Shown in pieces: positions 8,718 to 17,611 of a stretch of DNA of 64,000 nucleotides. The translations under genes were made by a program, and so were the position numbers. The notes beneath the pieces were generated by a model. It had not been told where the DNA came from and did no database searches. It was given only the letters and a program-made list of their open reading frames with translations. The number at the start of each line of letters is the position of its first letter. Position 1 is the first letter of the stretch. The DNA is from Nitrospira sp. (GTDB lineage: Bacteria > Nitrospirota > Nitrospiria > Nitrospirales > Nitrospiraceae), in assembly GCA_030692565.1 (NCBI GenBank), contig JAUYAO010000059.1, positions 1 through 64,000 of the forward strand, written 5' to 3'.

Positions 8718-9737
8718 TTAGGGTGTTGCTGGAGCCTTCACCGGTGCCTTGGCATCAGCGGGCTTGGCCTTGCCGGCCTTCCCCTTGTCTTTATCTTTCG
8801 CTGCCTCTTCTTCGGCTTTCTGCTTTTCGATCGCCTCAACCTGCGCTGTGAGCTGAGCCACATGCTTCTCGGCCTTGTTGAGGGTATCAACGGGCTTGTA
8901 CAGCGGCGCGGCTTTGACTTCCGGCTTTTTGCAGCATTCATGCGGATGGGGCGTACTGACCGGCAGTCCGGCCCAAAACAGCATCGAGAGCACGAGGCCC
9001 ACCAGCGTGGTGGCCGTCAGCATCAGCCCTTGATCGGCCGGCACACGCATCAAATCCCACCGCGTGACCAACGCTTGATAATCTCCTGATGCGGGTCCCG
9101 CACTCTGCGCCGCGCTCCGGATCACACGACCGACGAGAGACACGCCCAGCAGCATCATGACGATCAGGACGGTGGTAGAGACGCCGCCCCAGAGGGTGAG
9201 TTCGATCCCGATCTTTTCGGCGACGGGAACCGCTTTCAGCATCTCTGTTTCAAAGAGGCTGTGCGACAATTCGATGGCCGTCTGCGTGGCGAATCCCACC
9301 ACCAGCCACAAGATCGGCATAAAGAGCGCGCCCACGAGGGCGGTCTTGAGCCACAGCGATAATCCAAGTCCATCCGGCGGTTCTTTGCTGAGTTTTTCAA
9401 GAAACAACGTTCTGGCCACGACACCGGTCGCCCAAATGTCGATGGGGATACAAATCAGGAAGAGCAGCGCAATCCCCGCGCCCTCGCCGAGATGCGGCTC
9501 GGCCACCATGGCAAGAATCGGCATGGCGAACACGGTCACGGGACTGGCGAGATACATCAGGAACGCCAGGCCGATGCGGGTCTCAAAGTGAATGAGTCCC
9601 AGCGCCAGGAACAGGAGGCAAATTCCAATTTTGATTGGGAACCCGGTCCAACAAGTGGACCAGAGGACGTTCAATCCAAGCTTGACAGGGGACGGTAATT
9701 CTCGCTCGGTCATAGTTTCATCTGGGGCGCGGTTCAC
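8718..9737 (-). CDS. multi-pass membrane protein of unknown function in the bc/bd operon
   Basis: 339 residues from a GTG; an ATG at 9713 is an alternative and neither start has a clear ribosome site. About seven hydrophobic helices occupy residues 20-255. A short His/Cys-containing segment (HPHECCKK) follows, then a Lys/Ala/Glu-rich, helical and probably coiled-coil C-terminal tail of about 70 residues. I do not recognise the family. Its position between cytochrome b and bd-like B, with gaps of 14 and 17 bases, argues for a structural subunit of the same complex. The adjacent Cys pair with nearby His residues could bind a metal. Confidence 0.7.
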   Translation of the reverse strand: MNRAPDETMTERELPSPVKLGLNVLWSTCWTGFPIKIGICLLFLALGLIHFETRIGLAFLMYLASPVTVFAMPILAMVAEPHLGEGAGIALLFLICIPIDIWATGVVARTLFLEKLSKEPPDGLGLSLWLKTALVGALFMPILWLVVGFATQTAIELSHSLFETEMLKAVPVAEKIGIELTLWGGVSTTVLIVMMLLGVSLVGRVIRSAAQSAGPASGDYQALVTRWDLMRVPADQGLMLTATTLVGLVLSMLFWAGLPVSTPHPHECCKKPEVKAAPLYKPVDTLNKAEKHVAQLTAQVEAIEKQKAEEEAAKDKDKGKAGKAKPADAKAPVKAPATP

Positions 9738-9751
9738 GTCGCCCCGCTCAA

Positions 9752-10864
9752 CTAGTCCAAAAATTCCCGGTTGATAATGGCAGCCACGGTAAAGAGCAGA
9801 ATCATCGCCATCACGACAATCCAGCCGATCAGTGCGATGGGGCGCTTGAAAATATTCCGCTCCGGATCCTTATCGATAAAGGGCAACGCGGCCAGCAGGG
9901 CCATGAACGCGCCAGGCAAGGCGATGGCGCCCAGAAACTGACCGAACTCGCCACCGAACATTTTGAGCCGCAGCAATTGGAACAGGAACAGAAAATACCA
10001 CTCCGGCTCAGGATGATAGTCACCAGGATCCGGCGTCGCTTCCTCAAGGAGCACCACCGGCTCCCAGAACGCCAACGCGCAGATGGTGAAGAACACCGTG
10101 ATCATCCCGACGATATCTTTCCAGATTTGGCGCGGGAAGAAATAGTCGGTCTTCGCCTTGATCTCCTCCGGGGTGCCACGGAACGGCCCGGCTGGACCTG
10201 CGGCCCTAAACAAGAAAATATGCAACCCGGCAAGACCCATCAAGGCCGCCGGCAAAATCATCACGTGGATGACAAAAAAGCGGCTGAGCGTCATTTGTCC
10301 GGGAATCGCCCCGCCCTTGAGGAAACGGGCCATGAAATCTCCGATGACCGGAGTCTTGTCCATGATCTCGACGCCGACCGTCGTCGCCCAATAGGCGCGC
10401 TGGTCCCATGGAAGCAAATAACCGGTAAACCCGAAGCCCATGACGATTCCGAAAAGGGCCAGACCGACCAGCCAGATCAATTCGCGAGGACTTTTGTAGG
10501 CGCCCCAGAGAAAGACCTGCGACATATGCGCGAACACACAGACCACCATCGCGGTCGAACCCCAGAAATGGTAACTGAGGAGGAACCACCCGTAGTCGAC
10601 TTCGTGAATGATGTATTGCGTGCTGGCAAATGCGTGGTCGGCGGTGGGCACATAGTAGAACATCAGCAGAATGCCGGTGACGGCCTGCATGATGAAGATG
10701 AACAACAGAATGGAGCCGAATACGTAAGCCCAGCGCGAGCCACCGGGAACCGGCTCATTGAGCATCTTCGCTTGAATCGTCTTAAGGCCGACCCGCTCGT
10801 CGACAAAGGCAATGACCTTTTCGAGTGTGGTAAGCTCAGTTGAAGAGGACGGTGTCTGTTGCAT
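9752..10864 (-). CDS. petB: cytochrome b, bc1/b6f type, single-chain
   Basis: 370 residues. It carries the two haem-b His pairs in b6-like spacing: H99/H113 (13 residues between) and H200/H215 (14 between). The quinol-site PEWY motif is at 287-290. The C-terminal third corresponds to subunit IV, so b6 and subunit IV are joined in one chain. It oxidises or reduces quinol in the membrane together with the Rieske protein encoded 5 bases upstream. It belongs to the eleven-gene operon where bd-like proteins and several cytochromes c replace a classic cytochrome c1 or f. The gene symbol reflects the family only. Confidence 0.93.
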   Translation of the reverse strand: MQQTPSSSTELTTLEKVIAFVDERVGLKTIQAKMLNEPVPGGSRWAYVFGSILLFIFIMQAVTGILLMFYYVPTADHAFASTQYIIHEVDYGWFLLSYHFWGSTAMVVCVFAHMSQVFLWGAYKSPRELIWLVGLALFGIVMGFGFTGYLLPWDQRAYWATTVGVEIMDKTPVIGDFMARFLKGGAIPGQMTLSRFFVIHVMILPAALMGLAGLHIFLFRAAGPAGPFRGTPEEIKAKTDYFFPRQIWKDIVGMITVFFTICALAFWEPVVLLEEATPDPGDYHPEPEWYFLFLFQLLRLKMFGGEFGQFLGAIALPGAFMALLAALPFIDKDPERNIFKRPIALIGWIVVMAMILLFTVAAIINREFLD

Positions 10865-10869
10865 AGTGA

Positions 10870-11805
10870 TCAGATGATCCGGATTTGAGTTTTAGTACCG
10901 GCCTTGAATTCCATATCGATGATTTCGACCTCGCCCGTCGCAGACACCTTAATGGGAAGGGCGTCGAGCGCACGCGGCGCCGGTCCGTCGAGCACTTTCC
11001 CTGACGCGTCATAGATGCTCAAATGGCAGGGACACAGAAACACCTGCCCCAACACTTTGTGTTGCCGCCACTTATACCCGCACCCGAGGTGCGGACATTT
11101 CCCGGAAAACGCGACGAAGGGGAAATCTTTCTTATTGGTCCAGACGGTCTTGCCGAAGGCATCCTTAAACTCCATGTCCTTGCCCTGATACACCTTATCC
11201 AGGACCGCAGGAGTCACCTTCAACACCCAGACGTTTTTCTCGATCTCAGACTCGGGCATGTAGGCTTCTTTGACTTTGCGCTTATACTTGAACTGGACAC
11301 CGATATCGTCCCGCTTGATCTTGCTGACATTGCCGATCTTAAGCCATCCGTTGTCGAACGGAGAATACATGGGCTTCATGAGATAGCGCAGAACCGGAAA
11401 GGCAATCGGGAGGCCGATCAGGAATCCAATGACGTGCGTGAAGTTCATGAAGAACGTACGGCGCTTGACGCTCTTCTCCAACTCAGGGAAGGGAACCAGC
11501 ACCTCACCCGGCGTGACATGCACACGCTCTTCTAGATGGGCAATCTCGACTTCATGCGTCGTCACATAGTCATCACGCTTGAACGGGGGCAGTTCGAGAA
11601 TGTCGCCGGCTGCCGCGCGCAGCTCAACGAGATTCTCACTGACCGACTGCACGAACGTCATGGCGACTTGCCGCTCCCCGCTGCCATTCATCGATACAAC
11701 GATATGGCTGATCTCATGGGAGAGAGGGTCGACGATGACCTTCGAGACTTCCCCGATTTCGCGGTCCGTCACGCGGACTTTTGATTTGAGTTTCGGCTGC
11801 ATCAT
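10870..11805 (-). CDS. petC: Rieske iron-sulfur protein with N-terminal PRC-barrel-like domain
   Basis: 311 residues. Residues 1-105 resemble a PRC-barrel (for example DREIGEVSKVIVDP followed by a short beta barrel). A single transmembrane helix is at about 118-140, followed by a Rieske domain with CPHLGC (C237, H239, C242) and CPCH (C258, C260, H261), giving all four cluster ligands and the disulfide pair. Rieske proteins normally begin just before the anchor helix, so the extra cytoplasmic barrel is unusual. The start overlaps the stop of the upstream cytochrome by one base (TAATG). It transfers electrons from quinol at cytochrome b to a c-type cytochrome. An ATG one codon downstream is possible. 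Confidence 0.92.
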   Translation of the reverse strand: MMQPKLKSKVRVTDREIGEVSKVIVDPLSHEISHIVVSMNGSGERQVAMTFVQSVSENLVELRAAAGDILELPPFKRDDYVTTHEVEIAHLEERVHVTPGEVLVPFPELEKSVKRRTFFMNFTHVIGFLIGLPIAFPVLRYLMKPMYSPFDNGWLKIGNVSKIKRDDIGVQFKYKRKVKEAYMPESEIEKNVWVLKVTPAVLDKVYQGKDMEFKDAFGKTVWTNKKDFPFVAFSGKCPHLGCGYKWRQHKVLGQVFLCPCHLSIYDASGKVLDGPAPRALDALPIKVSATGEVEIIDMEFKAGTKTQIRII

Positions 11806-12611
11806 TACTTCATCTTGATAGGTTTCGGTGTATTGACGGACGTATTCTTGAACGTCGAGAGCCAGGCAGCTAAGGCCTGCACATCCTTGAGCTCCATCAG
11901 ATCCTTATATTTGTCCGGCATCTTGCCCTTGTCATACTCGGCATCAAAGCCTTCGGCCTTGTAGGACTTGGGATCAAGAATCTTCTTGGTGATTTCTTCC
12001 TGCGGCAAGAGCGTCCCGATGTTATCGAGTTCAGGTCCGCGCTTCTTTCCACCCTCGCCCTTCAACTTGTGGCAGTTATAACATTCCTGCAGCTGCCATT
12101 GTTCTTCGCCGATTTTCAGGACATCGCCGCCAGAGGCTGCCGCAGAAGCAGGAACCGCCGCAGCCGCGCCGGCATCTTGACCGGCTGAACCCTGCGCCGC
12201 TCCCAACGCCTTAATCCGTTCCGTTAATTCCTTGGCCTTGAGATCCAGCTCCTTGGTGCGCGCAATGACTTCGTCCGCCTTCCAGGGATCGAGAATGTTG
12301 GGCTTGCCCTTCAGAATCTTGACGATCTTCCCCTTTTCATCTTCCGGATCGTATTGCGGCCAGAGGGACGCGCCGGAGATGAACACCGTGCAAAGAATGG
12401 CATAGAAGACCAGAAGGGACACGAGCGCCTTGCCGCCGCTCATCACCTTCATGGTCGGGGCATCGAGAATCAAAAAGACGACGGTGCCGAGCACCGCATA
12501 CCCAAAGAACAGCCATCGGAAAACAGGCGGAAAATCGAACGTCATTGTGGCCACCCACAGCCCGGCCCCGATCACTAATCCGACGATGATCTTCATGATT
12601 GCCTTGCCCAT
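11805..12611 (-). CDS. membrane cytochrome c (three helices plus monohaem domain)
   Basis: 268 residues. Three N-terminal hydrophobic helices (about 7-26, 31-51 and 62-82) are followed by a charged helical linker, an Ala-rich stretch and a cytochrome c domain with CYNCH near residue 180. A Met-containing segment (KGKMPDKYKDL) near residue 230 probably holds the sixth haem ligand. The gene overlaps the Rieske gene by one base. It is a candidate functional replacement for cytochrome c1 or f in the complex. Confidence 0.85.
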   Translation of the reverse strand: MGKAIMKIIVGLVIGAGLWVATMTFDFPPVFRWLFFGYAVLGTVVFLILDAPTMKVMSGGKALVSLLVFYAILCTVFISGASLWPQYDPEDEKGKIVKILKGKPNILDPWKADEVIARTKELDLKAKELTERIKALGAAQGSAGQDAGAAAAVPASAAASGGDVLKIGEEQWQLQECYNCHKLKGEGGKKRGPELDNIGTLLPQEEITKKILDPKSYKAEGFDAEYDKGKMPDKYKDLMELKDVQALAAWLSTFKNTSVNTPKPIKMK

Positions 12612-12661
12612 AGTGCTCCTCGTACTAAGTCGCTATGAATGCACCGGGATAAATCTGAACC

Positions 12662-14365
12662 CTACTTCGCCCCAGCCGGAACCGGGCTGCCCTCAGACGC
12701 ATGCTCCTTCGGATGCGAGGCGCGGAGCGTCACCAGAATCGCAAAACTCACCACCGCATAGAACACCACAGTAATCCCCGTGATGTACCAAGCTGAATAG
12801 GCCAGCGTCGGCGTAAAGGACTCCGCCGTAAAGTCCGGCAGCAGGTTGTACGTGTGAAAGTATTTCCGCAGGAGCGAGCGAACCGCCCCCATCAGCCCCA
12901 TCGTCCAGATCGCGCTGAAGGCCAGGAAAATCAGAACGAACTGGGAAGCATAATCGATCTTGCCCCAGACGATCGTCCCCTGAGTCACGGCCCGATTGTA
13001 GATGATGTAATTGACCACCGTGACGAAGACGAGCGTGAAGGCCGCTGAATTCTTCGCCGGCATCAGGGCCAGGAAGTTCCAATCGGACGGCAATTCCAAC
13101 TCTGCGACCAGTTTGGCTCCGGTCGGAGCAAACCCGTGCGGCGTGAGCCAGATCGCGTTGCCCACCACCACCATCAGGAAGCCGATCTTGATCACCGTCC
13201 GCGAGGAGACCGTGATCGGAATAAAGCGACCGAGAATGGCCGGCGCCAGCAACATCGGCAAGAGAAACATCAGCGACTTGGGATCGGGAGCCGGGTAATC
13301 CGTCAACACCTTCGTCATGACCAGGGGAAGCGCGATCATCACGATCGGGGCAATAATGGTCATACGGACCTTCTCGACGCCCTCGATGCGCTTCATACTG
13401 AGCCAGATGTAATAGTTACTGGCCAGGAAGATGAGCCCGATCATCGCCCCCTGCATCTCAAAGAACATCGACAACTGGTCCGCCATCATATAGGGGCAGA
13501 TGGACGCATCGTAGTCGCACAGCTCATAGGCCAACAGATAGCCCATGAACGGGAGGAACAAGAGCGCACCCACACCGATCATATTGCCGACGAAGCCCAT
13601 CCAATCGTAATAGGCCCGCTCTTCGTCCTTCGTCGACCCCATGTACATGTACGCGGCGATCAGGCCGGCCACAAAGCCGCCGAACGTCACATTTCCAACC
13701 AGCCGGTGCATATTGAGCGGCATCCAACTGTAGTTGAACATCTTGTCCCAGATGCTGGCAGTCGCCAGGAACTCAACGGGAGAGACACCCTCGGCTTTCA
13801 CCGGCGTGTTCATGAAGGAGGTAGGGCCGTCGATGACAAAGAGCGTAATCGATCCGATCAAATTCAAGAGCACTCCGAGCGCGATATGCCGCGCCTTCTT
13901 ATTTCCCTTCCAGGCATCCCACGTATAGAAATACAGGTAGAGGACGAATGTCTCGCCGATGAATAACAGGGGATAGATCACGGCGAAGACGATAAAGAAG
14001 TGATTGATCAGCCACGTCGTGAATTGCGGATAGGTCGCCAGCAACACGAAAATGAACAGACCACCGGTCAACGCGGTCATACTGTACAGAATGACCGTGA
14101 CCTTCGTGACCTCTTTTGCCAATCGATCGTAACGGGGATCCTGCTTCCGGTATCCCAGCCACTCCGAGATGACCACGAAAATGGGCGCCCCGAGAATGAA
14201 TCCTGCGAACAGGATGTGGAGCTGAGCGACGATCCAGACAGCTGTCCGATTCCCGGTATAAGGGAATTCAACCGGCGGCGTGCCCGGCGCCTGTGCGTAG
14301 GCCGTCCCGCCGAACAGCGCTAGAAGCGCAATGAGAGCCATGAGACTGCGCTGCCATGTTTTCAT
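12662..14365 (-). CDS. cytochrome bd-like oxidase subunit I homologue (bd-like A)
   Basis: 567 residues with a cleavable-looking N-terminus (ending near GTAYAQA) and about 13 hydrophobic helices. It is paralogous to bd-like B: both share VAQLH in the first core helix, an E-T-x-x-LY helix followed by a WDAW/WDAM segment, and NMHRLVGNVTFGG in the region of the second haem ligand. It is longer than a typical CydA plus no partner CydB is encoded, and the usual quinone loop is not apparent. It is the second gene of the operon, 35 bases after the first cytochrome. It may carry b/d-type haems in a hybrid complex; oxidase activity is unproven. Confidence 0.8.
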   Translation of the reverse strand: MKTWQRSLMALIALLALFGGTAYAQAPGTPPVEFPYTGNRTAVWIVAQLHILFAGFILGAPIFVVISEWLGYRKQDPRYDRLAKEVTKVTVILYSMTALTGGLFIFVLLATYPQFTTWLINHFFIVFAVIYPLLFIGETFVLYLYFYTWDAWKGNKKARHIALGVLLNLIGSITLFVIDGPTSFMNTPVKAEGVSPVEFLATASIWDKMFNYSWMPLNMHRLVGNVTFGGFVAGLIAAYMYMGSTKDEERAYYDWMGFVGNMIGVGALLFLPFMGYLLAYELCDYDASICPYMMADQLSMFFEMQGAMIGLIFLASNYYIWLSMKRIEGVEKVRMTIIAPIVMIALPLVMTKVLTDYPAPDPKSLMFLLPMLLAPAILGRFIPITVSSRTVIKIGFLMVVVGNAIWLTPHGFAPTGAKLVAELELPSDWNFLALMPAKNSAAFTLVFVTVVNYIIYNRAVTQGTIVWGKIDYASQFVLIFLAFSAIWTMGLMGAVRSLLRKYFHTYNLLPDFTAESFTPTLAYSAWYITGITVVFYAVVSFAILVTLRASHPKEHASEGSPVPAGAK

Positions 14366-14400
14366 GATGCCTCGCCGCTCCTCCTCACTAGAGTGAAATC

Positions 14401-14955
14401 TTACTTGCCTGCCGGAGCCGGGGCAGCCGGCGCTGCTTCAGGTGCCGCCGCTGGCGCTGCCGCCGCAGGAGCCGCCGACACGGCCGCCGCATCGACCCAC
14501 GCCTTCTTACCTTCATCCCAACCCTTGCCGGCCAATCCGAAGTTGCGCTCATACAATACGAGCTTCCAACGATCTTCGTCCGACAATTTGCTCTTCCAGG
14601 CCTTCATCTTGGTGTTCGGCACGCCTTCCGAAATGCGCCAGAACCACACCGCATCCGAATACAGCTTCATCCGGTCGCCGACGCGGAAATCGCGGGCGCC
14701 CGCCTTGACCGGCTTGCCGTCCTTGCCATGGCAGCTGGCGCAATTCACGTCAGGATTCGTCTCGCCGATGAAGAGCTTCCGCCCTTCTTCGAGCTTGGCC
14801 GCATCCGCCCACCAGCCGGCAGGCATGTGCTTATCGGCATACTCGGCAGGGGCAGGAGGAGGAGGAACCACCGGGCCTTCGCCCTCACCACCACCACAGC
14901 CTGCGATCGCCAAGCCCATTCCCAACACCATCATCAGATGCCACGACATTTTCAT
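14401..14955 (-). CDS. monohaem cytochrome c lipoprotein, first gene of the respiratory operon
   Basis: 184 residues. A signal peptide with lipobox IAGC (Cys near residue 20) is followed by a Gly/Pro-rich linker, a cytochrome c domain with CASCH near residue 75, and an Ala/Pro-rich C-terminal tail. A strong ribosome site (GGAGG, about 6 bases before the ATG) is present. A 208-base gap separates it from the next upstream gene, so it probably opens the operon and the promoter should lie in that gap. It is expected to be a lipid-anchored periplasmic electron carrier. Confidence 0.87.
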   Translation of the reverse strand: MKMSWHLMMVLGMGLAIAGCGGGEGEGPVVPPPPAPAEYADKHMPAGWWADAAKLEEGRKLFIGETNPDVNCASCHGKDGKPVKAGARDFRVGDRMKLYSDAVWFWRISEGVPNTKMKAWKSKLSDEDRWKLVLYERNFGLAGKGWDEGKKAWVDAAAVSAAPAAAAPAAAPEAAPAAPAPAGK

Positions 14956-15163
14956 ATGATTTCCTCCACTCCCTTTCTACGCCCCACAATGCTTTTCATT
15001 ACCGACCCATCCATCTTCAAGGCAGAAAAAAACGCCTCCGCAAGGGGCCGACCCTTACAAAAGCGCTACTCTGCGTTCACCAAAACAACCACAGCTGCAC
15101 ATGCCCCATCATCTCTGGCCTTCCACTCCGGCGAGCGCCCCACTCCGCTCCCGGACCGGCCGA

Positions 15164-15709
15164 TTACTTTTTCCGCTTACCCTGCCCCTTCTCTCGCCTT
15201 CCGTCCTGCTTGCGCTGAGACCGAACGACTTTCACGCCAACCAAGAGAGCCACCAACCCGCCGACCACCCCAAGCACCACCCACAACCATGTTGGAGGCG
15301 CCGAACGATCATGAACACAACCGGATCCGAAATTGACCTGGATCCTTCGCTCACTCTCAAGATCCTTCGGATCGAACTGAATCTTATGGTGCTGCTGCTC
15401 GCCCTTTACCTCAACCAGAAGCGGATCACCCAGGTTGTCATTATGCAGGTGAAACGCTGCCTTATAGTACCCTCCGTCATCCGTTGTGACGGTCTGCCCA
15501 TAAGAAATTCTCGTATCCTTGACTAAGACTTCAGTATTGGCGCTCGGCGTCCCATCGGCTTTACACACGAACCCTTCGACCGTATACCGATGGTCGGCTT
15601 CATGGGTAGCGTACAGAATGGTTGGATGTGTGACGAAGACGCAGATGCCGGCCGTGGCGACCACGATGATCCACCGAAAGCCAGACTTCCTTCTTGGTTT
15701 CCACTCCAC
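15164..15709 (-). CDS. membrane protein with carboxypeptidase-regulatory-like (transthyretin-like) domain
   Basis: 181 residues. It has an N-terminal hydrophobic segment (about 11-33), a periplasmic beta-sandwich of about 75 residues of the type seen in carboxypeptidase regulatory or CarboxypepD-like domains (pattern EGFVCKADGTP ... DDGGYYKAAFHLH), a second transmembrane helix near 140-160 and a highly basic tail of Lys/Arg. It is His-rich around residue 105. I cannot assign a function. It lies upstream of the respiratory operon on the same strand but 208 bases away. Confidence 0.65.
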   Translation of the reverse strand: MEWKPRRKSGFRWIIVVATAGICVFVTHPTILYATHEADHRYTVEGFVCKADGTPSANTEVLVKDTRISYGQTVTTDDGGYYKAAFHLHNDNLGDPLLVEVKGEQQHHKIQFDPKDLESERRIQVNFGSGCVHDRSAPPTWLWVVLGVVGGLVALLVGVKVVRSQRKQDGRREKGQGKRKK

Positions 15710-15968
15710 TCGTCCGTGCCAATCCCCTTATTCCGGATCATCCCATGACACGCGACGACTTGCAGAGTATCGTCGAATGCGCCAGCCAATTTTAAGGCCG
15801 ATTCTTGTAGCATAGCCCCTATTCTTTGTCAATTGCGATGGAAGGAAGAAAGGCCCTGAACAAGAGGGGAACGCGTGTTTTGGTACGCTCAAACGAAGAG
15901 GATATTTTCAGAGGAGGCGCGGGGGGAAATGTCCGCGCTGGAAGGGATGAAAACACAACGGCGCGAGC

Positions 15969-16364
15969 CTAGAGATGCCCGCGGGCGCGGGCATCCTGTG
16001 CGATCCGGTCAGCCTCGGCTTTCCGCTCCGACTCTTTTTTCGCAACCCAGCTCTCCCAGGAATTGCCTGACGCCGTGTCTTCTCCGGAAAAGGCCACCGA
16101 TACGACATCTGCATACCGAATCACCTGCACTCCAGAATCACCCTCGGGAAACACTTCAAACGTCGAGTCCTGCCCCTTCACCGTCCGATTGAAAAGATAA
16201 CCGGTCACGTGCTGGCCCGATCGAAGCGTCACCGTCACATCTCCGCGATAGTCGAACGCCAACTCAATCGCCTCTGCCAGCTCTGCAAACGAGTGCGGAG
16301 CAAACTGTCGCCCCTGCAAGGAGCTGGCGGCTCCCGAGGCACTGTGATTCTTCGTATCAGTCAT
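15969..16364 (-). CDS. small conserved-looking protein next to hpnH, possible Sm-like fold
   Basis: 131 residues, cytoplasmic, no signal peptide. The centre (about 35-95) reads as a five-stranded small barrel: VTVTLRSGQHVTGYLF, then a polar turn, then IRYADVVSVAFSGEDTASG, which resembles the Sm/Hfq strand order. A charged helical C-terminus follows (WESWVAKKESERKAEADR). It is encoded 19 bases after hpnH on the same strand, so it is probably co-transcribed and functionally linked to hopanoid side-chain synthesis. The fold suggestion is my reading of the pattern only. Confidence 0.55.
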   Translation of the reverse strand: MTDTKNHSASGAASSLQGRQFAPHSFAELAEAIELAFDYRGDVTVTLRSGQHVTGYLFNRTVKGQDSTFEVFPEGDSGVQVIRYADVVSVAFSGEDTASGNSWESWVAKKESERKAEADRIAQDARARGHL

Positions 16365-16383
16365 GCGACTCGCACTCCTCTGT

Positions 16384-17400
16384 TCAGCGACTGGTAGGCA
16401 AGAGGGTCAATTTCACGGTTCGCCCGAACCCGGACACCGTCCCGAAGGTATCTTCGACCGCCGAGGCTTCGTATCCGCAATGCACCATGCAGTCTGCGCA
16501 CTTTTCGTTCCGACCGGTTCCGTACTGATCCCATGCCGTGTCTGCCATCAACTCGCGGAAGCTCTTTGTGTAGCCTTCTTGCAGCAAGTAACAGGGCTTC
16601 TGCCACCCGAACACGTTATACGTGGGATTGCCCCACGGAGTGCATTGGTACTCCCGCTTTCCCATCAGAAAGTCCAGGAACAGCGGCGATTGATTGAACT
16701 GCCAGCCCCGCTTGGGGCTGCCGAGAATACGAGAAAAGAGCTCTCGCGTACGTTCACGCTTGAGGAAGTGCTGCTGATCAGGCGCTTTTTGATAGCTGTA
16801 GCCCGGGGAAATCATCATCCCTTCGACCCCCAGCGTCATCATTTCATCGAAAAACTTCCGGACACGCTCGGGATTGGCATCATCGAATAATGTCGTATTG
16901 GTCGTGACGCGATGGCCGCGCTTCAACGCTTCCTTGATGGCCCGCACCGCAACGTCATAGACCCCGTCGCGACACACCGCCAAATCGTGTTCGTCCTTCA
17001 ATCCGTCCATGTGCACACTGAAGGTCAGAAACTTCGATGGCTTGTATTCATCCAGCTTCCGTTCCATCAAAATGGCGTTCGTGCAGAGATACACATACCG
17101 CTCCTGCGCCACCAATCCCTCGACAATCTTGGCCATCTTGGGATGGATGAGCGGCTCCCCGCCTGGGATACTGACGATCGGCGCCCCGCATTCCTCGGCC
17201 GCCGCCCAGCATTGCTCGGGGGTCAAATGCTTATCGAGCACATGATCGGGATATTGGATTTTCCCGCACCCGGCACAGGCCAAGTTGCAGCGAAACAACG
17301 GCTCCAGCATGAGGACGAGCGGATAGCGCTTCACGCGCTTCACCTTCTGCGTGAGCACATACTTCGTGACTGTATACATCTGGGACAGCGGTACGGCCAT
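16384..17400 (-). CDS. hpnH: adenosyl-hopene transferase HpnH (radical SAM)
   Basis: 338 residues. The radical SAM cluster motif CxxxCxxC is at C38, C42 and C45 (RCNLACAGCGK), and a PGGEPLIHP motif follows near residue 98. The Cys-rich C-terminus (near CADCMVHCGYE) matches the HpnH family. HpnH adds the 5'-deoxyadenosyl group to diploptene, giving adenosylhopane, the first step to C35 extended hopanoids. Shc and hpnG in this window are the preceding and following steps. It stands apart from the shc operon, separated by ispG and dxs, and is followed by the small partner gene. Confidence 0.93.
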   Translation of the reverse strand: MAVPLSQMYTVTKYVLTQKVKRVKRYPLVLMLEPLFRCNLACAGCGKIQYPDHVLDKHLTPEQCWAAAEECGAPIVSIPGGEPLIHPKMAKIVEGLVAQERYVYLCTNAILMERKLDEYKPSKFLTFSVHMDGLKDEHDLAVCRDGVYDVAVRAIKEALKRGHRVTTNTTLFDDANPERVRKFFDEMMTLGVEGMMISPGYSYQKAPDQQHFLKRERTRELFSRILGSPKRGWQFNQSPLFLDFLMGKREYQCTPWGNPTYNVFGWQKPCYLLQEGYTKSFRELMADTAWDQYGTGRNEKCADCMVHCGYEASAVEDTFGTVSGFGRTVKLTLLPTSR

Positions 17401-17611
17401 TCCCTGCTCCTTCCGATGAAGTTATATAGTGGACGGCTGGTGATTGCAGCCGGACATGGAGGCATCCAAAAACTCAACGAATTCTAACACCTGCAAAAAA
17501 CTCAGTCAATTTCGGCCCAGCCAGAGCGCCATGCGGGCCCTCACTCGACTGACAGACGCTGTAACACCGTACCGGGTACACGCGACAAAACTGAATGGAC
17601 AGGTGTGAAAT

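Noticed and set aside
7525-8721. Plus-strand open frame opposite bd-like B
   Set aside because: Mirror frame of a high-GC membrane protein gene; charged composition, no recognisable fold.
6835-14365. Calling the bd-like genes cydA
   Set aside because: Length, extra helices, missing Q-loop and absence of cydB make an ordinary bd oxidase unlikely.
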